Source: Alphaproteobacteria bacterium (lineage in GTDB: Bacteria; Pseudomonadota; Alphaproteobacteria; Micropepsales; Micropepsaceae). From it: a DNA stretch of 12,207 bases. The DNA is taken from assembly GCA_015654715.1 (NCBI GenBank), contig JAATGK010000307.1:1-12207 (forward strand), given 5' to 3'. The notes beneath the pieces were generated by a model. The model had not been told where the DNA came from, ran no database searches, and worked only from the letters and a program-made list of their open reading frames with translations. Shown in pieces: positions 7,058-12,207 of this stretch (position 1 is the first letter of the stretch; each line of letters begins with the position of its first letter). A program made the translations under genes and the position numbers.

Positions 7058-7086
7058 ATTGTCGCAGAAAAGAGGAAAAAATCCAA
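7058..7086 (-). promoter_or_regulatory. Possible sigma-70-type promoter of the S9 peptidase gene
   Basis: Seen on the minus strand: TTGGAT (7086-7081), a 17-bp T-rich spacer, and GACAAT (7063-7058), about 58 bp before the ATG at 7000. Spacing is ideal but matches to the consensus hexamers are only partial, so this is a weak prediction. Confidence 0.25.
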
Positions 7087-7210
7087 AGCGATAGATGTTC
7101 AATTCGTCGCCATCGAATCGCGGTTAATGGCGGTGGCGACTTTGGTTGCGCTTGAATTTTCCCCGCGCGTTCTCATCGCAACAATTGCTGTGCGACGCAT
7201 TTGCGTTCGT

Positions 7211-7229
7211 CTGCCTATTTGGAAGGCAG
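7211..7229. terminator. Small hairpin downstream of the acyltransferase gene
   Basis: Seen: CTGCCT (7211-7216) and AGGCAG (7224-7229) pair perfectly around a 7-nt loop, 47 bp past the acyltransferase stop on the minus strand. No U-tract follows on that strand, so termination is uncertain. The rest of 7001-7275 shows only a weak promoter (7058-7086) and a longer inverted repeat GTCGCCA/TGGCGAC (7106-7112 and 7134-7140); I see no gene there. Confidence 0.25.
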
Positions 7230-7275
7230 AGGCGTTCGACAAGATCAAGATCGTGGGAAAACCGCCTCCGCCGCT

Positions 7276-8238
7276 TCAGGTAATCCCCGGCGCTGGGGTG
7301 CCGCGCGGCGGCGCATGGCGCGGGCGTTTGAGATGGGCGCGGGACGGTTCGCCAACCACTGGGGCGAGCGCATAGGTCGCCTCGCGCAGGTACTGCATCA
7401 GCGCGAGGCGGTCCCCGATTGCCGCCAGGGTTTCGTACGGAATCACATCGCCGATACCGGCGCGCACTTCACTGCCGATTTTGTTGTGGACCTCGTGGAA
7501 CAACAGCGACAGGCGCAGAGTCAGCGAGACATGGCTGACAAGTTGGAACAGCACCGAGTTCTGCCCGGCGAAGAACAGCGGCGCGACCGGCGCATGGGCT
7601 TTGGCGACGATGCCGGCGGTGAAGGTCTTCCATTCGGTGTCGACGGCGCGCCCTGCCTGCCAGGTCGGTGTGGTGGAGACCGCGCCGGAGGGGAAAATCA
7701 AGAGGCAGCCGCCCGCCGCCACATGCGCCTTGGCAAGCTGGCGCGAGCGGATATTGGTTTTCATCGCTGCGGGCGTTTCGTTGAAGTCGATCGGCAGAAG
7801 ATATTGCCTAAGCTCCGGCGCCCGGCAGATCACCGCGTTGGTCAGGACTTTGAAATCCGGCCGCGCCTTGCCGACGATGGCGCAGCTCACGACCCCGTCG
7901 AGTACGCCGTAGGGGTGATTGCACACCACCACCAAAGGCCCGGTCTTGGGCCAGGCCGCCAGTTTGGCCGCGTCATAGTGGATCTTGAGTTCGAGCAGGC
8001 GGACGGCGGCATCCCAGAAGTTTTCGCCCGCGACCGGCTGGGTGGCGTAGCACTCATAGAGCCAGCGCAGGTACGGCTGGCCGGTCGCCCGCTCGATGGC
8101 ATGGATGACAAAGCGCTTGACGGGCGGATCGGTGGGGTCCGCGTAGGAGAATTCGTCCGCGGTAACGGCGGTCTGGTCGGTGTCTTGGCGCAATGATTCA
8201 AGGGACATCGCAGACTCAAATCGAGACCACGCGATCAT
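7276..8238 (-). CDS. Lysophospholipid acyltransferase family protein (PlsC-like)
   Basis: Seen: 320 residues from the ATG at 8238, chosen because AGGAAGG (minus strand, 8253-8247) lies 8 nt upstream. The ATG at 8208 (MSLESLRQD) is the alternative and has a poor Shine-Dalgarno sequence. The acyltransferase block-I motif is VCNHPYGVLDG, with His108 and Asp114 and five residues between them, as in the NHP-x-G-x-x-D subgroup rather than the classic HX4D. LLIFPSGAVSTT (about 179-190) is the block-III-like acceptor motif, and VAPLFFAGQNS (about 218-228) resembles block IV. There is no clear transmembrane helix; the C-terminus is basic and proline-rich. Known: the family moves acyl groups from acyl-ACP or acyl-CoA to lysolipids or related acceptors at the membrane. 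It is divergent from an alpha/beta hydrolase across only 34 bp. The acceptor lipid (lysophosphatidic acid, lyso-ornithine lipid or other) is not determinable. Confidence 0.86.
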   Translation of the reverse strand: MIAWSRFESAMSLESLRQDTDQTAVTADEFSYADPTDPPVKRFVIHAIERATGQPYLRWLYECYATQPVAGENFWDAAVRLLELKIHYDAAKLAAWPKTGPLVVVCNHPYGVLDGVVSCAIVGKARPDFKVLTNAVICRAPELRQYLLPIDFNETPAAMKTNIRSRQLAKAHVAAGGCLLIFPSGAVSTTPTWQAGRAVDTEWKTFTAGIVAKAHAPVAPLFFAGQNSVLFQLVSHVSLTLRLSLLFHEVHNKIGSEVRAGIGDVIPYETLAAIGDRLALMQYLREATYALAPVVGEPSRAHLKRPRHAPPRGTPAPGIT

Positions 8239-8272
8239 AGACGGCGCCTTCCTGCTTTGCGATGGTGCGCCC

Positions 8273-9037
8273 ATGGATTCGGAACAGTTTGCTGTCGCCA
8301 AGGACGGCGCGCACATTGCTTATGAGATAACCGGTGAGGGCAAGCCAGCGCTTCTGGTTCACGGTTTTGCCTCTAGCCGGGAACAGAATTGGCGCTCGAC
8401 GGGGTGGATCGACCGGCTGGCGCGGGATGGCTACCGCGTCGTCAGCTTCGATTGCCGCGGCCACGGCCACAGCGACAAGCCGCATACCCCGGCCGCTTAC
8501 GGTCACCACATGATCGACGACATCCTGGCGGTGATGCACGCCAGCGGCCTGCCGGATGCCTATTTTATGGGCTACTCGATGGGAGCGATGCTGACCGTCC
8601 GCTTCCTGATGCTCTATCCCGAGCGGGTGCGGCGGGCGGTGGTGGCGGGCATCGGCGACAATTACTTCGCCGAGCAGCAATCCTGGCGGGAAACGGTGGC
8701 GCGCGCCATGCTGACCGAAGACCCTTCCACCATTGCCGATGATGAGGCCCGCCGGTTTCGCATCTTCGGCGGTCAGAAGGGCAAGGACCGGCTGGCGCTG
8801 GCAGCCTGCATGCGCGGGGCGCGCCACATTTATGCGCCGGCGGAGCTCAAGGCGTCTAAGCGCCCGGTTCTGGTAGTGGCGGGCGAGAACGACACCCTGG
8901 TGGGGGCGCCATTCGCTCTGGCGCAGTCGTTCGCCAACGGGCGGGCGCTGGTGCTGCCGAACAAAGACCACATGACGGCGGTCGGCGACCCCGGCTACAA
9001 GCGCGCGGTGCTCGATTTCTTTGCCGAGCCGGTCTGA
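8273..9037 (+). CDS. Alpha/beta-fold hydrolase
   Basis: Seen: 254 residues from ATG 8273; in-frame upstream starts would run into the divergent acyltransferase gene and lack family similarity. The order is typical: beta-strand LLVHGFASS (27-35, oxyanion HGF), FDCRGHGHSDKP (59-70), nucleophile elbow GYSMG (100-104) with Ser102, cap region about 125-185, acid Asp207 in VVAGENDTLVG, and His233 in NKDHMTAV. The triad is complete. There is no signal peptide, so it is cytoplasmic. Known: this general fold covers esterases, lipases, haloperoxidase-like and C-C hydrolases; the substrate is not readable. Divergence from the lysolipid acyltransferase suggests, weakly, a lipid ester substrate. A likely terminator lies at 9125-9157. 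Confidence 0.92.
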   Translation: MDSEQFAVAKDGAHIAYEITGEGKPALLVHGFASSREQNWRSTGWIDRLARDGYRVVSFDCRGHGHSDKPHTPAAYGHHMIDDILAVMHASGLPDAYFMGYSMGAMLTVRFLMLYPERVRRAVVAGIGDNYFAEQQSWRETVARAMLTEDPSTIADDEARRFRIFGGQKGKDRLALAACMRGARHIYAPAELKASKRPVLVVAGENDTLVGAPFALAQSFANGRALVLPNKDHMTAVGDPGYKRAVLDFFAEPV

Positions 9038-9124
9038 GGCTTCGTCGCCATCACACGTCGGCCTGATTTTGGATGGACGAACGCGTGTCCGGCGTTCCTC
9101 ACGCGGCAAGGCGCCGCGCCGGTA

Positions 9125-9157
9125 TTGGTAGGCCCTGCCAACAGTTTTGTCTTTATT
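9125..9157 (+). terminator. Probable intrinsic terminator after the alpha/beta hydrolase gene
   Basis: Seen: TTGGTAG (9125-9131) and CTGCCAA (9135-9141) pair over 7 bp with one G-U, loop GCC. The stem is followed, after CAG, by the T-rich run TTTTGTCTTTATT. It lies 88 bp past the stop at 9037. Another hairpin, CGCGGC/GCCGCG (9102-9107 and 9113-9118), lies just before it. The offset of the T-run and the 3-nt loop keep confidence moderate. Confidence 0.42.
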
Positions 9158-9183
9158 GGACACACGGCAGACGCGAGCCTTCG

Positions 9184-9195
9184 TCCGTTAACGGA
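9184..9195. promoter_or_regulatory. 12-bp perfect palindrome TCCGTTAACGGA upstream of the LysR-type gene
   Basis: Seen: a perfect dyad around GTTAAC, 91 bp upstream of the LysR-type start (9287). A TTGACG -35-like element follows at 9223-9228. Palindromes of this kind upstream of LysR genes often serve autoregulation. It shares the GTTAAC core with sites at 515 and 533. Binding by the adjacent regulator is an inference. Confidence 0.4.
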
Positions 9196-9222
9196 TTCAG
9201 ACAAAGTACGCATGGCGGCGCT

Positions 9223-9252
9223 TTGACGGCTATTACCGCTGCTTTTTATTCG
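9223..9252 (+). promoter_or_regulatory. Possible promoter of the LysR-type gene
   Basis: Seen: TTGACG at 9223-9228, a near-consensus -35, followed 18 bp later by TATTCG (9247-9252) as a poor -10, about 35 bp before the ATG at 9287. The -35 is convincing, the -10 is not. Confidence 0.3.
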
Positions 9253-9286
9253 CTACGGTTTTGGCATCGCGTGCGGGGGGAGATGC

Positions 9287-10309
9287 ATGACGAAGCTGTT
9301 GTCACCGTCGACGAGGCGCGGTCTCGACGACACGAAGATTCTGAGCGGTCCGTTCTGGGGCGAGTTGCGCGTATTCCTCGCCGTGGCCAAAGCCAAATCG
9401 TTCAATCGCGCCGCCGATTCCTTGAACATGAGTCAGCCGACCGTCAGCCGTGCCGTGCGACGATTGCAGGATGTGATGGGCGCGCAGCTTGTCATCCCGA
9501 CCCAGGCTGGCATCACGCTGACGCGTCAGGGCGAGGAGTTGGCGCGTTCGCTGCGCGATCTCGATCAGAAGCCGTTCGAGATTTCGACGGACCTCAACGC
9601 CGAAGCGCGCAATGCCGAGGGTACGGTCCGCTTGGTGGTTGGTGAGATATTGGCTGGCCTGTTCGTGGCGCCGGCGCTGGTGGCGTTCAACGAGATCTAT
9701 CCCAAGATCCGCCTGGAACTCTGCACGCCACGCGATCGCGTCAACCAGCGCGACAATGACGGCGATTTGGAGGTTACGGCGGTGCCGCCAAACCAGCCCG
9801 ATTTTGTTGTGCAGCCGCTGGGTTTCCTGCACATGCTGCCGGTCGCAACCCAGCCCTACATCAAGCGCTATGGCGTGCCGACGCGAAGCAATCTGTCATC
9901 GCACTGCTTCCTGCAATGTGACTACTATTCGACGATCGGCGGCATTTGGAAGCCTTGGCTTGATTTGGTGTCCCAGGGCGTCACCACCCATTCCTGCGAC
10001 AACCTTCTCACCTATGCGCTGATGGTGAAGAATGGCCTCGGCATCGGCTTGGTCGCGACCTGCGCGATGGCCGATCCTACCGCCGTGCCGCTGGACCTCG
10101 ACGTGCACATCCGGGCGCCGCTGTATGTCATGGCGGCGACCGGCCGCTACAGTACCAAGGCGGTGCAGATCGTCTTCGACTGGTTGTCCGAGATATTCGG
10201 GCCCAACGTGCCGTGGTTCAGTCCCGAACTCAGACTGGAGCTTCTGCCCCGCGCGGAGTTTTTGCCGACATTGGCGCAACTCATGGGCGGGTTAATGCAA
10301 AATCCCTGA
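9287..10309 (+). CDS. LysR-type transcriptional regulator
   Basis: Seen: 340 residues from ATG 9287, with GGGGGGAG (9275-9282) 4 nt upstream. An overlapping ATG at 9283 lies in another frame. A non-standard leader of about 23 residues precedes the winged HTH (24-82), whose helix pair is SFNRAADSLNMSQPTVSRAVRRLQ (38-61), followed by TLTRQGEELARSL and the linker helix. The rest (about 110-310) is a LysR substrate-binding domain. FVVQPLGFLHMLPVA and KNGLGIGLVATCAM (about 249-262) are typical strand/helix signatures. The C-terminus extends about 30 residues beyond the usual family end (FSPELRLELLPRAEFLPTLA). Total length exceeds the common 290-320. No metabolic gene is divergent from it, so the target is unknown; autoregulation through the palindrome at 9184 is plausible. 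Its last 29 bp overlap the convergent small gene. Confidence 0.93.
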   Translation: MTKLLSPSTRRGLDDTKILSGPFWGELRVFLAVAKAKSFNRAADSLNMSQPTVSRAVRRLQDVMGAQLVIPTQAGITLTRQGEELARSLRDLDQKPFEISTDLNAEARNAEGTVRLVVGEILAGLFVAPALVAFNEIYPKIRLELCTPRDRVNQRDNDGDLEVTAVPPNQPDFVVQPLGFLHMLPVATQPYIKRYGVPTRSNLSSHCFLQCDYYSTIGGIWKPWLDLVSQGVTTHSCDNLLTYALMVKNGLGIGLVATCAMADPTAVPLDLDVHIRAPLYVMAATGRYSTKAVQIVFDWLSEIFGPNVPWFSPELRLELLPRAEFLPTLAQLMGGLMQNP

Positions 10310-10502
10310 TTTCGTCCGACATGTCCAAGTACTTGTTGGCGATATCTTCGAGCACGGCCGCCATTTCCATTGGCGGCGTGGTGTCGGATTCCACCAGACG
10401 GCGCACCGTCTCGGTTTGGATTGCGGTGATGTCGCGCAAATACTGCCGGTAATCCTGGATATTTCCCAGGACTGGACGCGTTTCGTTTTCAATTTCCACC
10501 AT
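10281..10502 (-). CDS. Small acidic helical protein of unknown function (73 aa)
   Basis: I do not recognise a family. Seen: ATG at 10502 with a strong Shine-Dalgarno sequence (GGGGGAG, minus strand, 6 nt upstream); the frame stays open to TGA at 10281-10283. The product begins MVEIENETRPVLGNIQDYRQ and ends DEIRDFALTRP. It is acidic, has no signal peptide or membrane helix, and consists mostly of two predicted amphipathic helices (about 14-34 and 41-66) joined by ESDTTPPME. The in-frame ATG at 10553 would add 17 less plausible residues. The residue balance and the ribosome-binding site argue for a real gene, although 29 bp at its 3' end lie antisense to the LysR-type gene. A role as a protein-binding partner or regulator is conceivable but not shown. 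Confidence 0.68.
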   Translation of the reverse strand: MVEIENETRPVLGNIQDYRQYLRDITAIQTETVRRLVESDTTPPMEMAAVLEDIANKYLDMSDEIRDFALTRP

Positions 10503-10653
10503 GATGCACTCCCCCAATGAGCTTGGCGCCATACTGAACTGTACGCGGACCAAACGGAAGAACGTTTATCTGCTAACGGTTATTCATTTGCGAAGAAACC
10601 GCGCGTGAAACGGCAGCGACGTTCAAACCGGGAATGAGGTGGCCACGGCCGCC

Positions 10654-12207
10654 TTACGTAACGGGACGATGCTTGCGGCGGATGGCGTAGCTTTCGCCGC
10701 GGCCGGCTTCGCGTGCGGCTTGCTGCAGGGCGGCACGGAAGACGTCGCGCTGGCCGTGAATCTTGGCGATGGCAAGTCCCGTCGGCACGCCAAGGCCGAC
10801 TAGCGCGGCTTCCGACAACTGCAGCGAGGACTCGATCGTTTCCGGCACCGCGTCGCTGGCGCCCATGCGGTAGAGATGGCTGGCGTGCACCGCATCCTTG
10901 GCGCGCGACACAATCAGCACGTCGGGCCGCAACGCGCGCACCTGTTCGACGATGGCGTCGATGGTCTCGCGGGCGTTGATGGTGATGATGACGCCGGTCG
11001 CTGCGTCAAGGCCGCAGACGCGCAGGAATTCCGGATCGGCGGCATCGCCGAAATAGACTTCGCCGCCGTCGCGGCGGGCGCGCGTCACCGTCGCCGGATC
11101 GATGTCGGTGGCGACGTAGGGAACGTCTAGTTCCTTGAACAGCGTGCTCACCACTCGCCCGACGCGGCCGTAACCGACGATGATGGCATGGGGGGCGCCG
11201 CCCGGCGGACGTGCGGTCAGAACCGGATCGCTGACGCCGCCCCGCTTGAACAGCAGTTTGATGCGCTGTCCTGCCGCCGCCAAGAGCGGGGTCAGCGCCA
11301 TGGTGATGGCAATCGCAGCCAGGATGAAGCCGGCGAATGGCGCCTCGATGAGGTGCAAGGAGGCCGCGAGTCCCAAGCCGACGAAGGCAAATTCGCCGCC
11401 GGGGCCGAGCAACAGGCCGATTTCGATCGCCGAAGGCCACGACAGGCGGAACAGCTTGCCGAGCGCCGTCAGCACCACCGCTTTGACCAGGATCAATCCG
11501 GCGACGCAGGCCAGCAGCAGCAACGGCTCGCGCAAGACCTCGCGGAAATCGATGGTCATGCCGACGGTGAAGAAAAAGATGCCGAGCAGAAGTCCTTTGA
11601 ACGGTTCGACCGTGGCCTCGATGGCTTTGCCGTATTCGGTTTCGGCCAGCAGGATGCCGGCCACGAACGCCCCCAGCGCCATCGACAGTCCGGCTTGATG
11701 GGCGATCACCCCGGCGCCGACGATGACCAGCAGCACCGCGGCGATGAAAAGCTCGCTCGAACGCGCCGAGCCGACCAGCCGGAACAGCGGCCGCATCGCC
11801 AGCCGGCCCAAGATGATGATCGCTGCGATGGCGGCGGCGGCCTGCAACAAGGCGCGCGTCAGGCTGACGAGAACCGATCCGCCGGTCTCCCCACCCACGA
11901 TCGAGATGAACATCAGGATCGGCACCACCGCGATGTCTTGCGCCAACAGAACCGCAAAGCTGGCGCGTCCGACGGTCGACGACAGCCGGTTCTGATTTGA
12001 TAACAATTCGAGCACGATGGCTGTGGAAGACAGCGAGACGGTGGCGCCCAAGACGATGGCGGCGTGGGCGGGAAAACCGGCCAGCGATGCGATCCCCGCG
12101 ATGGCGGCTGAGGTCGCCAGCACTTGCAGTCCGCCCAGTCCCACCACCAGCCGCCGCATCGCCTTCAGGCGCTGGAACGACAGCTCGAGGCCGATCATGA
12201 ACAATAA
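10654..12207 (-). CDS. Kef-type CPA2 family potassium/proton antiporter with RCK domain (5'-truncated by window edge)
   Basis: Seen: 517 residues open to the window edge; the N-terminal one or two helices and the start are missing, since the frame runs out as LLFMIGLELSFQRLKAMRR. Membrane part (to about 312): LSSTAIVLELL (unwound-helix signature of Na+/H+ exchangers), AQDIAVVPIL with the transport Asp in the QD pair, FFTVGMTIDF, and LLLGPGGEFAF. A linker (about 315-340) leads to a TrkA-N/RCK domain with Rossmann fingerprint IIVGYGRVGR. The second strand ends in TDID, whose acidic residue favours NAD(H) over NADP(H). The protein ends soon after the RCK domain (YAIRRKHRPVT). Known: KefB/C-type proteins exchange K+ for H+ and help against electrophile stress or osmotic change. 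Adjacent small or quinone-reductase-like regulators (KefF/KefG) are not visible here. KefB versus KefC versus a generic CPA2 exchanger cannot be separated. Confidence 0.93.
   Translation of the reverse strand, partial: LLFMIGLELSFQRLKAMRRLVVGLGGLQVLATSAAIAGIASLAGFPAHAAIVLGATVSLSSTAIVLELLSNQNRLSSTVGRASFAVLLAQDIAVVPILMFISIVGGETGGSVLVSLTRALLQAAAAIAAIIILGRLAMRPLFRLVGSARSSELFIAAVLLVIVGAGVIAHQAGLSMALGAFVAGILLAETEYGKAIEATVEPFKGLLLGIFFFTVGMTIDFREVLREPLLLLACVAGLILVKAVVLTALGKLFRLSWPSAIEIGLLLGPGGEFAFVGLGLAASLHLIEAPFAGFILAAIAITMALTPLLAAAGQRIKLLFKRGGVSDPVLTARPPGGAPHAIIVGYGRVGRVVSTLFKELDVPYVATDIDPATVTRARRDGGEVYFGDAADPEFLRVCGLDAATGVIITINARETIDAIVEQVRALRPDVLIVSRAKDAVHASHLYRMGASDAVPETIESSLQLSEAALVGLGVPTGLAIAKIHGQRDVFRAALQQAAREAGRGESYAIRRKHRPVT

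Noticed and set aside
7201..9163. Long frames antisense to the acyltransferase (7201-8196, plus) and to the alpha/beta hydrolase (8216-9163, minus)
   Set aside because: Both oppose genes with intact catalytic motifs and show repetitive Arg/Gly/Gln/His composition expected of shadows.
10632..10650. Imperfect repeat GGTGGCC/GGCCGCC after the antiporter stop
   Set aside because: The 2-nt loop and mismatch make a poor hairpin, and no U-tract follows on the minus strand.
11188..12000. 270-codon plus-strand frame opposite the antiporter
   Set aside because: Extremely rich in Gln, Arg, Asp and Gly, as expected for the complement of hydrophobic membrane helices; no start signal.
1..12207. Search for a defence island, CRISPR array, transposon, prophage or tRNA-linked insertion
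   Set aside because: No repeat-spacer pattern, transposase, integrase, toxin-antitoxin signature or tRNA seen; base composition is even and the gene families are typical chromosomal ones.

Overview
The window (about 12.2 kb, high GC, dense with genes) reads as ordinary chromosome of a free-living alphaproteobacterium. That placement is an inference from GC content, codon use, gene families and a CtrA-like box, not from a marker gene. I see no tRNA, rRNA, CRISPR array, insertion sequence, phage gene or defence island. Two genes run off the ends: the 3' part of a MacA/HlyD-type efflux adaptor at the left edge and the 5' part of a Kef-type CPA2 antiporter at the right edge.

Layout, left to right. 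(1) 1-399, minus: N-terminal 133 residues of an inner-membrane-anchored periplasmic adaptor. (2) 400-646: divergent intergenic region with a G-loop hairpin, two GTTAAC palindromes and a CtrA-like box. (3) 647-1831, plus: a 394-residue soluble protein of unrecognised family. (4) 1832-1930: convergent gap with a strong GC hairpin. (5) 1931-2353, minus: an Lrp/AsnC regulator, divergent from (6) 2484-3365, plus: a guanidino-group hydrolase of the DDAH/arginine dihydrolase family, followed after 21 nt by (7) rocD, 3387-4631, plus: ornithine aminotransferase. (8) 4628-5017, minus: small two-helix membrane protein, downstream of and probably co-transcribed with (9) 5045-7000, minus: a secreted S9 prolyl-oligopeptidase-type peptidase. 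(10) 7276-8238, minus: lysophospholipid-acyltransferase-like protein, divergent from (11) 8273-9037, plus: alpha/beta hydrolase. (12) 9287-10309, plus: LysR-type regulator, whose 3' end overlaps the tail of (13) a 73-residue acidic small protein, 10281-10502, minus. (14) 10654 to the window end, minus: Kef-type K+/H+ antiporter with an RCK domain.

The best functional unit is genes 5-7. The hydrolase keeps an Asn in its PDMVFPAN motif and has the overall motif pattern of cyanobacterial ArgZ/AgrE arginine dihydrolase rather than of true DDAH. Arginine would be cut to ornithine, ammonia and CO2, and RocD would then convert ornithine to glutamate semialdehyde. The divergent Lrp-type protein is the likely arginine- or ornithine-sensing regulator. 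Two cis elements fit this: an inverted repeat (TAGTATT/AATACTA) in the divergent promoter region, and a hairpin that fills the whole 21-nt gap before rocD and includes its Shine-Dalgarno sequence. The other genes look like unrelated housekeeping or accessory functions (efflux, peptide turnover, lipid acyl transfer, ion homeostasis).
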